A stretch of DNA of 18,781 bases. Source: an uncultured Spirochaetaceae bacterium (GTDB taxonomy: Bacteria; Spirochaetota; Spirochaetia; Treponematales; Treponemataceae). A program made the translations under genes and the position numbers. Below are positions 7,276-15,308 of this stretch, in pieces. The stretch's first letter is position 1, and the number at the start of each line of letters is the position of its first letter. The DNA is taken from assembly GCA_902796985.1 (NCBI GenBank), contig CADBRC010000388.1:1-18781 (forward strand), given 5' to 3'. The notes beneath the pieces were generated by a model that made no database searches, had not been told where the DNA came from, and saw only the letters and a list, made by a program, of their open reading frames with translations.

Positions 7276-8363
7276 TGTCCGGCACCATTCCCCGCAGGAA
7301 CAACCTCACGCTGATCCGTCTTATCCTCGCCCTCATCGTGCTGGCAAAGCACTGCATGGACTCCTCGGTCAGCCCTGCCTTTCTCGGTGTGAAAGGGTTC
7401 TTCGACTCGCAGGATGCCGTCTGCCTCTTTTTCTTCATAAGCGGCCTGCTTGTGACGGCAAGCTATGAGCGGAGCCCGTCTCTCAGGGAGTATGCCCTGA
7501 AGCGGATTGTCAGGATTTTTCCCCTTTACCTTGTGGCAGTTATCGGGGCTGCCCTCATTCTCAGCCTTGCTTCGACCCTGCCCGCAGTCCGCTATTTTAC
7601 CGATCCCTCTTTCTGGAAATACCTTTTCTGGAACATCCTGACGCTCAACTTCATGCAGCGGACCCTTCCGGGCGTCTTCGAGGGAAACCCCTTCAATGCC
7701 TCCGTCAACGATCCCCTCTGGACGGTGAAGACCGAGCTTTTCTTTTATGCCTGCCTGCCCCTGCTGTGCTTTGTGACCGGGAAAATCCGGAGCAGGGGAG
7801 GGAAGGTTCTTTTCCTTGCTGCCATTTACGCCGCCTCCTTTGTCTACCGCTTCCTCTGCAGGAAGCTCTCCGTCGTGCTGGGCATGCCCTTCCTGTCGGT
7901 ACTGGCGATGGAGGCACCGGGCTACATCGGGGCGTTCGTACTGGGGATGATCTGTTTCTTCAACTTCGATGTGCTGGAGCGGCTTCTTTCTTCCCCTGTT
8001 TCCTTCGTCTGCTTTGCCTGCAGCTTCGCCCTCGTCGTCCTGTCGAACCTGGGGCTGCTGCCCTCTGTCCCCGATTACGGAAAGTACCTTCTGCTTTCGG
8101 TAATCTGCTTCTATGCGGCTTTCTCCTTCCGCTTCCTGAACGGCCTTTCGCAGATGCCTGACTGCTCCTACGCGCTTTACCTCTTCCACTATCCCCTGCT
8201 CCAAGCGATGATAAGCAGGGGAATGTTCGAAGCTGCTCCCTGGCTTTCCCTCTGTCTCTGCGCAGCCGCGGCGTTTGCCCTCGCGTTTGCCGCCACCGTG
8301 CTTGAAGGCCGATTACGCCGGAGGCACTTGAGAAAACAGGCGAATATCGTTACACTTCCATAG
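7275..8363 (+). CDS. Acyltransferase 3 family (OafA/YrhL-like) membrane protein
   Basis: A 362-residue protein with about ten membrane helices. The first helix carries the family motif R15-x10-H26 (IRLILALIVLAKH), and FFFISGLLVTASY is the next conserved block, followed by the basic LKRIVRIFPLY loop. Members move an acetyl or other acyl group across the inner membrane onto sugars of surface polysaccharides, peptidoglycan or small molecules. It lacks the extra SGNH domain some members carry. The ATG shares one base with the stop of the glycosyltransferase (TGATG), indicating translational coupling and a common substrate. The C-terminus is basic (RLRRRHLRKQ) and presumably cytoplasmic. The promoter of the Bat operon is embedded in its last codons. 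Confidence 0.88.
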   Translation: MSGTIPRRNNLTLIRLILALIVLAKHCMDSSVSPAFLGVKGFFDSQDAVCLFFFISGLLVTASYERSPSLREYALKRIVRIFPLYLVAVIGAALILSLASTLPAVRYFTDPSFWKYLFWNILTLNFMQRTLPGVFEGNPFNASVNDPLWTVKTELFFYACLPLLCFVTGKIRSRGGKVLFLAAIYAASFVYRFLCRKLSVVLGMPFLSVLAMEAPGYIGAFVLGMICFFNFDVLERLLSSPVSFVCFACSFALVVLSNLGLLPSVPDYGKYLLLSVICFYAAFSFRFLNGLSQMPDCSYALYLFHYPLLQAMISRGMFEAAPWLSLCLCAAAAFALAFAATVLEGRLRRRHLRKQANIVTLP

Positions 8364-8373
8364 ATTGACTATG
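8328..8373 (+). promoter_or_regulatory. Putative promoter of the moxR-bat operon, near-leaderless
   Basis: TTGAGA (8328-8333, 5 of 6), an exact 17-base spacer and TACACT (8351-8356, 4 of 6) lie at the end of the acyltransferase gene. The expected start is near 8363, giving a leader of roughly eight bases before the ATG at 8371. That leader has no Shine-Dalgarno match. Confidence 0.5.
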
Positions 8374-9366
8374 GAATCTGAAATTTCACAGAACATAATA
8401 GACGAGTGCGCGAAGTATATCGCCGCATGCAGGGAAGAGGCTGCCCGCCGCATAGTGGGACAGCGCGAGGTCATAGACGGAATCCTGACCGCCGTTGTTT
8501 CGGGCGGCCACATCCTTCTTGAGGGGGTTCCGGGTCTTGCCAAGACGCTTGCCGTCAGGACCTTCGCGGAGATGTCCGGGCTGGAGTTCAAGCGGATTCA
8601 GTTTACGCCGGACCTGCTTCCCGCAGACGTGACGGGCACGCTGATTTACGAGCAGTCCAACGGGCGCTTCCTCGTGCACAAGGGGCCGGTGTTTGCCAAT
8701 GTCGTCCTTGCCGACGAGATTAACCGCGCCCCTGCCAAAGTCCAGTCCGCCCTGCTGGAGGCGATGGCCGAGCGGCAGGTTACGATAGGGGACAACTCCT
8801 ACCGGCTGGCACAGCCCTTCTTTGTCCTTGCGACGGAGAACCCGATAGAGCAGGAAGGAACATACAACCTGCCCGAGGCAGAGCTGGACCGCTTCCTGAT
8901 GAAAATCGTCGTCGGATATCCGAGCGCGGAGGAGGAGGCCAGGATTGTCCGCTCCAACGGACATGCCATCGATGTTCCCGTCAGGAGGGTCTTTCCTGCC
9001 GAGGCCATCGCAAAATGCCGCGAAGCCATCGAGAAAATCAGCTGCGACGACAAAATCTATAATTACATCGTCTCGATTGTCCTTGCCACCCGGCCGACCA
9101 AGGAAAAACACCGTGACCGGGCAAGGAACGACATAGAGCGTTACATCGCGTTCGGGGCTTCCCCGAGGGCCGGGATAGCCCTGCTCCGCTGCGCCAAGGC
9201 TACGGCCCTCTTCAACGGAAGGGGATTCGTTTTGCCGGAGGACGTGCAGTCCGTCTGCAAGGGAGTCCTCCGCCACCGCCTGGTGCTGAACTACGAGGCA
9301 GCCTCCGACGGAGTCACGCCCGATGACCTCATAGAGAAGATAGTCTCCCTGATGCCTCTGCCGTAA
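8371..9366 (+). CDS. moxR: MoxR family AAA+ ATPase
   Basis: A 331-residue AAA+ ATPase. The Walker A motif in MoxR form is GVPGLAKT (residues 52-59) and Walker B is VVLADEINRAP (111-121, catalytic D115-E116). Sensor 1 is ATENPIEQEGTYNLPEAELDRF, with the polar NP typical of MoxR. MoxR proteins work as chaperones that insert metals or mature partner proteins with VWA domains, and the genes that follow encode such partners. The ATG at 8371 is used; the TTG two codons upstream is less likely. The start has no Shine-Dalgarno site, but a promoter is visible just upstream. The next gene begins 22 bases after the stop. This is the first gene of the Bat operon. Confidence 0.95.
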   Translation: MESEISQNIIDECAKYIAACREEAARRIVGQREVIDGILTAVVSGGHILLEGVPGLAKTLAVRTFAEMSGLEFKRIQFTPDLLPADVTGTLIYEQSNGRFLVHKGPVFANVVLADEINRAPAKVQSALLEAMAERQVTIGDNSYRLAQPFFVLATENPIEQEGTYNLPEAELDRFLMKIVVGYPSAEEEARIVRSNGHAIDVPVRRVFPAEAIAKCREAIEKISCDDKIYNYIVSIVLATRPTKEKHRDRARNDIERYIAFGASPRAGIALLRCAKATALFNGRGFVLPEDVQSVCKGVLRHRLVLNYEAASDGVTPDDLIEKIVSLMPLP

Positions 9367-9388
9367 GGCGGAGCCTGGTGACGGTACC

Positions 9389-10288
9389 ATGGACGACAAG
9401 CGTTCCCTTTCCAAGAAAGCCGGCCTCCTGCACCTGAACGCCCTCTCCCTTGCCGACGGGATGAGGAGCGGGGCCTTCCGTTCCCTCTACCGGGGGCAGG
9501 GTCTGGACTTCAACGGAGTCCGCGAGTACCTGCGGGGGGATGACGTGCGGGCGATAGACTGGAACGTCACGGCGAGGATGGGCAAGCCCTTCGTCAAGGT
9601 CTTTGAGGAGGAGCGGGAGCTGGACGTCTTCATCGTTGTGGACACCTCCCTTTCCATGCGCTTCTCCAAATCCGGAACGTCCAGACTGAGCAAGGCGCTG
9701 GAATGCGCCAAGCTCCTGACCCTTGCCTCCCTGCGCAATGCTTCCCCCGTCGGGGCAGTGGTTTTTGACTCCCAGATACATTTTTCCTCTGCTCCCGAGC
9801 ACGGCAAGGATCATGCCATGCTCCTCCTGTCCAAGTTCGACTCCCTGTCGGGCGGGGAATCTGTTCCGTACCGGGCCGCAGAGAAAGGCTCCTACATGGA
9901 CAACGCCCTCAGCGGTGCCCTGAAGCTGCTCAGAAAGCGGACGCTCGTGATGATATTCTCTGATTTCAGGATGCAGGGGTACTTCAGCCATTTCGGCCAG
10001 CTCTGCCAGAAAAACGATGTCGTCGCTGTCCGCATCTGCGATGAGCTGGACAGGAACCTGCCTTCTGCCGGAACCCTTCTTTTCTCCGACATGGAGAGCG
10101 GGCGCAAGGCCTTTCTTCCTACTTCGTCGCGGTCGTTCAAGAGCGCATGGCTTGCCTCCGGTCAGCGGGGCATAGACCTGTGGAAGCGGGAGTGCTTCTC
10201 CCGTGGCGGGGTCCCCCTCGTCCTGAGCATGGAGAAGGACTCCTTCTCGCAGCTGCAGGCTTTCTTTACGGCGAGGAAGGGTGTATGA
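9389..10288 (+). CDS. DUF58 domain protein (Bat operon)
   Basis: A 299-residue soluble protein. The N-terminal half has the DUF58 signature VREYLRGDDVRAIDWNVTAR, then a KVFEEERELD segment. The second half is a VWA-like fold with a complete metal-binding motif, DTSLS from residue 85. DUF58 proteins almost always sit between MoxR and VWA membrane genes and are taken to be cytoplasmic partners of the ATPase; the biochemical role is unknown. There is no signal peptide or membrane segment. Its start has only a weak GGAG-type site, while its end overlaps the next gene by four bases (ATGA). Confidence 0.93.
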   Translation: MDDKRSLSKKAGLLHLNALSLADGMRSGAFRSLYRGQGLDFNGVREYLRGDDVRAIDWNVTARMGKPFVKVFEEERELDVFIVVDTSLSMRFSKSGTSRLSKALECAKLLTLASLRNASPVGAVVFDSQIHFSSAPEHGKDHAMLLLSKFDSLSGGESVPYRAAEKGSYMDNALSGALKLLRKRTLVMIFSDFRMQGYFSHFGQLCQKNDVVAVRICDELDRNLPSAGTLLFSDMESGRKAFLPTSSRSFKSAWLASGQRGIDLWKRECFSRGGVPLVLSMEKDSFSQLQAFFTARKGV

Positions 10289-11325
10289 GAATTCATGCCG
10301 CCCTTGTCCTTGTCCTGTCGCTTTCCCTCATCCATCTTTCTGCGCAGGAATCCGAACGGCCTGCGTACCGGCAGACCCTCGTCCCCAAAGAAATCTACGT
10401 CGGGGATACGGCACAGCTCAGCTACAGCTTCCAGAGCCAGACGGATTTCTACGCCCTTGCCCGCGCGGGCGGAGGGGCTTCCAAACTTGAGGGGGGAATC
10501 CTGTACTTTGACATATCGGGCGGCTACTTCAAGCCGATGGACTCGTATTGCAGCGTCACCCAGCTCAGCATGAGGCAGGTCGGCATGACATACACGCTCG
10601 TCCTGAACTTCGTCCCCTGGAAGACGGGACGGCTGGACTTCATTCCGCTTGACATGGGAAAGCTCTGCAAGGCCGACTGCGGCACCGTAATACGGCTCGA
10701 TCCCATAGAGGTGCTTTCCCTGTCGGAAAAACTCGGTGTCACGACGCTCCGTCCTCCCGCGCCGCCCCTGCTTCTGCCCGGAACCAACTACATTGTCTGG
10801 ATCCTCATAATCCTGCTCGTGCTGCTCCTCGGCATCTTCGCAATGCTTGCCGTGAACTTCTCCGCCACCGTCAGGCATGCGGTCCTTCTCAGGGAGCGGA
10901 TTGGCTACCGGCGCAACGCATTCATGACCAGGCTGAGGCTGAAGAAGCTCCTGAAAGCTCAAAAGGATGACCCGGACTTTGCCCGGGACTGGCAGCAGGT
11001 CGTTCGGAGCTACCTGAACTACCGCTTCGGCATAAGCTTTTTCTCCGTCACGTCCAGGGACATCTACCGGGCCGTCTCGCAGGCGACGGGCGACATGCTC
11101 GGCATAGAGCAGGAGAACGCCGTGCTTTCCCTGCAGTCCGTGTTCATCAGGACCGACTACATCCGCTATGCCAAGGATTCCCCGGACAGCCGGAAGCTGC
11201 CGGCCGAAGATCATGAGGCAGCCTTTACGTCCGGGGAGCGGGAGCGGCTCATCGAACTGAGCCTGATGGACATAGGGGAGCTTGAGAAGGAGAGGGAGGA
11301 ATTCAAGAATTATGGTAGAGTTTAA
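10285..11325 (+). CDS. BatD/DUF4381-like anchored protein with signal peptide
   Basis: A 346-residue protein. Residues 1-20 form a signal peptide (MRIHAALVLVLSLSLIHLSAQ), residues 21-165 look like a beta-rich periplasmic domain, a membrane helix spans about 169-192 (YIVWILIILLVLLLG), and the last 150 residues are charged, helical and cytoplasmic. This one-helix, two-sided layout fits the DUF4381/BatD-type component found between DUF58 and VWA genes; I could not confirm the exact family. The ATG at 10285 is chosen because it overlaps the upstream stop (ATGA), is preceded by GGAAGG and puts the signal peptide at the N-terminus; the longer open frame upstream runs inside the DUF58 gene. It overlaps batA by 14 bases. 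Confidence 0.8.
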   Translation: MRIHAALVLVLSLSLIHLSAQESERPAYRQTLVPKEIYVGDTAQLSYSFQSQTDFYALARAGGGASKLEGGILYFDISGGYFKPMDSYCSVTQLSMRQVGMTYTLVLNFVPWKTGRLDFIPLDMGKLCKADCGTVIRLDPIEVLSLSEKLGVTTLRPPAPPLLLPGTNYIVWILIILLVLLLGIFAMLAVNFSATVRHAVLLRERIGYRRNAFMTRLRLKKLLKAQKDDPDFARDWQQVVRSYLNYRFGISFFSVTSRDIYRAVSQATGDMLGIEQENAVLSLQSVFIRTDYIRYAKDSPDSRKLPAEDHEAAFTSGERERLIELSLMDIGELEKEREEFKNYGRV

Positions 11326-12313
11326 GAACCCGGCGGCCTTTTTCCTCCTGCTCCTGCCGCCCATGCTGTTTTTCCTCCGCCACGTGCGGGTGCTCAAGAA
11401 AATTTCGTTCCTCGCCGTCCTCGGTGACTGGCAGGGAGAGTATTTCGGCTGGAAGGAAACGGGCTTCATGATACAGTTCCGTTTCTACAAGTTTCTGGAA
11501 CTGCTGGCCTTCATCGCCCTTGTCACCGCCTATGCCAACCCTGTCGAGCGGCATCAGGAGAAGGTGTACATTTCCCGCGGGGCAGACGTGATATTCGTCG
11601 TGGACTCAAGCCCCTCCATGGCTGCCAAGGACATAGCGGGCCTTTCCAGACTGGAGGCTGCCAAACGGTCCATCGTCACCCTTGCCACGGACAACGGGGG
11701 CTGCACGCTCGGTCTGGTCTCCATGGCAAAAGAAGCCGTCCTGCTCGTACCCCCGACGATGGACAGGGACTTTTTCATGCGGAGGCTGGAAAGCCTTGCC
11801 GTGGGGGAACTGGGGGACGGTACCGCAATAGGTACGGGACTTTCTACCGCAGTATATCATCTTGAGAATTCGACCGCCCCCAAAAAGGCGATTGTCCTCA
11901 TAACTGACGGAGAGAACAACGCGGGGAGCGTCAACCCCTATACCGCCTCCCGGCTTGCCGAGGAGAAGGGAATCTCCCTCTACGTCCTCGGACTGGGGAC
12001 CAAGGGGACGGTTGCCCTTGAGTACACTGATCCCAAGACCGGCAAATTCTACTCCGGCTATTTTCAGTCGGGCTATGACAGCCAGACCTTGTCCAAGCTT
12101 GCGGCGGCAGGGGGCGGCAGCTTCTTCAGCGTAGAAAACATGGACGCACTCAAGCTCGCGTTCGGTTCCATAAACAAGTCCGCATCCCTTGTGCAGAGTT
12201 ACCGGATCCGGAGCTATGACACGGACTATTACGAGACCTGCCTGCTTGTCGCGGGCCTGCTGGTTCTGGCCGCCCGCGTGATAAAACGCCTCTTCCTCAA
12301 GGAGGCCCTGTGA
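11312..12313 (+). CDS. batA: BatA-like VWA membrane protein
   Basis: A 333-residue protein with the BatA layout. Two N-terminal membrane helices lie at about 7-24 and 56-76, then a VWA domain, then a C-terminal helix (about 310-327) with a basic tail. The MIDAS is complete: D98-SSPS, a GDGTAIGTG segment carrying the MIDAS Thr, and LITDGEN with D199. The VWA domain is expected in the periplasm and to bind Mg2+ or a protein ligand. Bat proteins were named for aerotolerance in Bacteroides; spirochaete homologues have no settled function. The ATG at 11312 is used: it overlaps the upstream gene by 14 bases and has GGGAGGA about 11 bases upstream. The final TGA shares one base with the next ATG. 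Confidence 0.92.
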   Translation: MVEFKNPAAFFLLLLPPMLFFLRHVRVLKKISFLAVLGDWQGEYFGWKETGFMIQFRFYKFLELLAFIALVTAYANPVERHQEKVYISRGADVIFVVDSSPSMAAKDIAGLSRLEAAKRSIVTLATDNGGCTLGLVSMAKEAVLLVPPTMDRDFFMRRLESLAVGELGDGTAIGTGLSTAVYHLENSTAPKKAIVLITDGENNAGSVNPYTASRLAEEKGISLYVLGLGTKGTVALEYTDPKTGKFYSGYFQSGYDSQTLSKLAAAGGGSFFSVENMDALKLAFGSINKSASLVQSYRIRSYDTDYYETCLLVAGLLVLAARVIKRLFLKEAL

Positions 12314-13899
12314 TGTGGGAGCAGCTTTCAACTTTCTCCATACGGCGGCCCCTTGCCCTGCTGGTCATCGTCCCGATGTTCCTCTTCATGATTGTCGCTT
12401 TGTTCCGCTACCGCTCGCTCGCTGCGGTGTTCGAGCCGGAAGACAAGAAGTCGGGAATCAAGTTCTTTCTGAAGAGGGTGTTCCTCTTCCTGTCCTTCTC
12501 CTGCTTTATCCTTGCCTACTCGGGCCTTTCCTGGGGCAGCCGGTCCGTGCCGGTTCAGAAGCGGGGGGCGGCGGTTTCCCTTGTGTTTGACATCTCCTAC
12601 AGCATGATGGCGATGGACGAAGGGGGAATGACCCGGCTTGAGGCCGCCTCCGGCTATGCCTCGGCCCTGCTGGACAGGATGGAAGGCTTCTCCGTCTCAG
12701 TCGTCCTCGCCAAGGGGGACGGGATCCTTGCCGTTCCCTTGACCGATGATTTTTCTTCCGCCCGCTCGCTGATACAGGCCCTGCACCCTTCTATGATGAC
12801 TGCCAGAGGGTCAAGCCCCGGCAAGGGGATTGAAGCCGCCATATCGTCATTCCCCTCCCAGAGCTCCGAAGCCCCCTACATCTGGCTGTTCACGGACGGA
12901 GAGGAGACCGACACGGCCCTTTCTGCCGCGCTTGCCAAGGCCGCAGCTTCCGGCATAAGCGTCTCCATAATCGGCTTCGGCTCGGACGACGGGGCGGATG
13001 TCCTTGCCGGCGGGGGAAGAGGCCCTGATCTGACGGTGCACTCCAGCCTCCGTTCTGAGAGCCTCGGAAGCCTTGCCCTGTCGCCGCCGCTCAGGGGCTA
13101 CGTGAGCTTTATCCGCGCCTCCGAAAAATCCTCCGCATACAGGCTGCTTGAGTCTCTGAAGGCTGCGGGGAACGGGACTGAGGAGCGGCTTTCCTACGAA
13201 GTGCAGGCCGTGGAGCGCTACAACTTCTTCATCAGGCTGGGAATTGTCCTTCTGGTATGTTCCTACATATTCGGCGAGCTGAGCCTCGCGGCCCGGAGAA
13301 AGAGCCTCTTTGCCCTGCTGGGCATTTCCGCCTGCCTCTCCCTGACAGGCTGTTCGGCCTCATTCTCTGACCGCATGAGGATCCTTGGCGGAAGCCTTGA
13401 GTGGAACCGGAAGGAGTACCCGGATGCGACCGCGGACTTCCTCGGCGTCATAGAGAGCGCGAAGGGGAGGGGAGACACCCTTACGGAGAGCTACGCCGTA
13501 TTTGACCTTGCTTCGACATATCTGGTGCAGGGCGAGAACGAAGCCGCCCGCACCCGCTTTCAGGAACTTTCCGGGGATGTTCCTGACGACGTAAAGTTTG
13601 CCCTCCTGTACAACCTGGGCATCCTTGCCCACCGGAACGGAGACTATGCTTCGGCGGCGGCCTTTTTCCGCCAGGCCCTCATGATTGACGGGAGCAGCGT
13701 GGACGCGAAGGTGAATCTGGAGCTTTCCCTCGTCGGCGGGGAAGGGCTGTCAGGCGGCGGCGGGATGCAGAAAGTCCATGAGTCGGCGCACGAGGGGTAC
13801 CTTGAGAGCGCGATATATTCGATAATCCGGGAGCAGGAGGAAGGGCAATGGAAGAACATGCGGAAAGAAGAGCCGTCGGACGACGCAGAGGACTACTGA
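12313..13899 (+). CDS. batB: BatB-like VWA protein fused to a BatC-like TPR domain, with internal lipobox
   Basis: A 528-residue protein. Membrane helices lie at about 13-34 and 52-72, followed by a VWA domain with MIDAS D93-ISYS and FTDGEE (D195). A third helix is near 300-320, then a basic turn R328-R329-K330, a hydrophobic stretch and LTGC with Cys347. After it come about 180 residues with TPR-like helices (an ALLYNLGILAHRNGDYASA unit) and a charged C-terminal tail. The first part is BatB; the second matches BatC, a TPR protein that is separate in many Bat operons. The LTGC after a hydrophobic run looks like a lipoprotein signal inside the protein. The start has an ideal site, AAGGAGG seven bases upstream. 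The last 52 bases overlap the next gene. Confidence 0.9.
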   Translation: MWEQLSTFSIRRPLALLVIVPMFLFMIVALFRYRSLAAVFEPEDKKSGIKFFLKRVFLFLSFSCFILAYSGLSWGSRSVPVQKRGAAVSLVFDISYSMMAMDEGGMTRLEAASGYASALLDRMEGFSVSVVLAKGDGILAVPLTDDFSSARSLIQALHPSMMTARGSSPGKGIEAAISSFPSQSSEAPYIWLFTDGEETDTALSAALAKAAASGISVSIIGFGSDDGADVLAGGGRGPDLTVHSSLRSESLGSLALSPPLRGYVSFIRASEKSSAYRLLESLKAAGNGTEERLSYEVQAVERYNFFIRLGIVLLVCSYIFGELSLAARRKSLFALLGISACLSLTGCSASFSDRMRILGGSLEWNRKEYPDATADFLGVIESAKGRGDTLTESYAVFDLASTYLVQGENEAARTRFQELSGDVPDDVKFALLYNLGILAHRNGDYASAAAFFRQALMIDGSSVDAKVNLELSLVGGEGLSGGGGMQKVHESAHEGYLESAIYSIIREQEEGQWKNMRKEEPSDDAEDY

Positions 13900-15269
13900 C
13901 CCTGCTGCTCCTGCTTTTCGCAGGGGCGGGGGCCTTTCCGGCATCCCATGCAGCCTACCTCAGATCCCTTTCGTTCAAGTGTCAGGAGGGCTACATCTTC
14001 TCCTCGAGCAACACGGTGTTCTCCGTGGACATAGCCTACCTGCCGCCCGAGGAAGTGTCCGTCTACCTCAACTCAATCCCGAACAACGTAGAGCTGGTTT
14101 CGATTAAGAAAGTCACCTACATCCCCCCGTCTACGGCAGGGCAGGGCTACGGAACCCATGTCGAGATAACCGTCCGCTTTTCCACGCCCGGAACTGTGAA
14201 GCTCTTTGCCGCCGACCTTGAGACCAAGGAGGGCTTCTTCAAGATTCCCTTCCCGACCGTCCGCGTCTGGGCAAACATGCAGATTCTGAAGCCGGAGCTT
14301 GATGTCTCCGTCGCAGGGGGATGGAAGCAGGGTGAGGTCATAAACGCCACAGTCGGCTCCCACATTGCATACACGGTGCGGGTCAAGTACGCCTCGTCCG
14401 TCAGGTCCATAAGCTATGAGATACCTGAGAATTCCGTCTTCATAGAGAAGGAGCGGCTTTTGGACTTTGGCGACACACCGGCGCAGGCCGCCGACTTCTC
14501 TCCGGATTTCCGGCCTGCTGCCCGCTATGACTGGCAGCCGCTTGCCGCAGGGGAATTCGAGCTGCCGCCCGTCAGTCTGGTCGTCCTGTCCTACAGCGGA
14601 AACCTTGTCAGCCTGCCGTTCCCGTCCATAAAAGTCCATGTCGGCGAGAAGGGGGGAGCCGGGGCTGAGGCAGGCGAGAAGGGGGCTTCTCCCCGGACTG
14701 AGACCGGGGCTAAGCCCGGCCTGCCTCCGGCATTCGGGGACGCCTTTGCGGAGATCCGGGAGGACCGGGCGGCGGCCAAACCGGAAGGAAGCCTTGCGGA
14801 CGCGGAGCTGCTTGCCGTCCTTTACGGGGAGGAGCTGTCGTCCTTTCCTTTCTTTGACGCGGCGATGGAGGAGCGGATGGCTCTGGAACAGAAGCTCGGC
14901 AAGAACGGGCTTCCCCCCCTGCGCCGCCGCCCCGTGCTGATGCTGCTGGTGTTTTTTACGTTTGCCTCCGTCGTCTCTGTGTTCATCCTGATCCTGCTCA
15001 AGTTCTTCGCGCGGGCGGCGTTCATCTTCGTCATCGCCGTGCTTATGGCGGTGTCCGCCCTGGTGTACGGTTCCGGCCTTTCGCGCCAGCTCGCCGTCTC
15101 CAAGGGAGGGACGCTCTATCCCATCCCGGAGAGCGGCCTGTCGCAGGGGGGCGACCTGCCTCCTGCCAGCGTAGTCGCCGTGCTCAAGCAGGCCGGGGAC
15201 TGGTACTATGTCTCCTTCAACGATACCAACGGCTGGATTCCCTCCGATTCTGTAATTTTGGTGCACTAG
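13848..15269 (+). CDS. BatD-like envelope protein with C-terminal SH3-like domain
   Basis: A 473-residue protein. A basic N-region (RRAVGRRRG) and hydrophobic core give a signal peptide ending near ASHA (about residue 36). A beta-rich periplasmic region of Ig-like character continues to about 265, followed by a Gly/Ala/Glu/Lys linker (about 266-295), an acidic helical segment, two adjacent membrane helices (about 362-385 and 387-408) and a C-terminal SH3-like domain (about 440-473, with AGDWYYVSFNDTNGWIPSDSV). The Ig-like, membrane-anchored part fits BatD; the SH3-like end is a feature I associate with BatE. BatD is taken as a structural partner of BatA and BatB. The ATG at 13848 has AGGAGG about six bases upstream and lies 52 bases inside the preceding gene. 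This is the last gene of the overlapping chain. Confidence 0.75.
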   Translation: MEEHAERRAVGRRRGLLTLLLLLFAGAGAFPASHAAYLRSLSFKCQEGYIFSSSNTVFSVDIAYLPPEEVSVYLNSIPNNVELVSIKKVTYIPPSTAGQGYGTHVEITVRFSTPGTVKLFAADLETKEGFFKIPFPTVRVWANMQILKPELDVSVAGGWKQGEVINATVGSHIAYTVRVKYASSVRSISYEIPENSVFIEKERLLDFGDTPAQAADFSPDFRPAARYDWQPLAAGEFELPPVSLVVLSYSGNLVSLPFPSIKVHVGEKGGAGAEAGEKGASPRTETGAKPGLPPAFGDAFAEIREDRAAAKPEGSLADAELLAVLYGEELSSFPFFDAAMEERMALEQKLGKNGLPPLRRRPVLMLLVFFTFASVVSVFILILLKFFARAAFIFVIAVLMAVSALVYGSGLSRQLAVSKGGTLYPIPESGLSQGGDLPPASVVAVLKQAGDWYYVSFNDTNGWIPSDSVILVH

Positions 15270-15291
15270 CGTTGTTTATATAAAAACGACC
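15258..15291 (+). promoter_or_regulatory. Weak promoter-like site before the Smr gene
   Basis: TATAAA (15279-15284) sits in an AT-rich palindrome, TTTATATAAA (15275-15284), flanked by CGTT and AACG with a one-base offset. The best -35 candidate is TTGGTG (15258-15263) at a short 15-base spacing. It could be a promoter or an operator; the Smr gene could also be read from the Bat operon, since no terminator separates them. Confidence 0.3.
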
Positions 15292-15308
15292 GGATGGGGG
15301 TGTTTTAT

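Noticed and set aside
7215..8204. Minus-strand open frame (329 codons)
   Set aside because: It is antisense to the acyltransferase gene; highly charged low-information translation, no supporting signals.
8386..9414. Minus-strand open frame (342 codons)
   Set aside because: It is a mirror of the moxR gene, whose Walker motifs are unambiguous on the plus strand.
10162..11469. Long minus-strand open frame (435 codons)
   Set aside because: It is antisense to three overlapping Bat genes with clear domains, and its composition is typical of a shadow frame.
13875..13925. Twin-arginine (Tat) signal in the BatD-like protein (RRRGLLTLL)
   Set aside because: The core is too hydrophobic and the S-R-R-x-F-L-K context is missing; an ordinary Sec signal explains it better.
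14073..15266. Minus-strand open frame (397 codons)
   Set aside because: It lies antisense within the BatD-like gene and has no start signal, signal peptide or domain.
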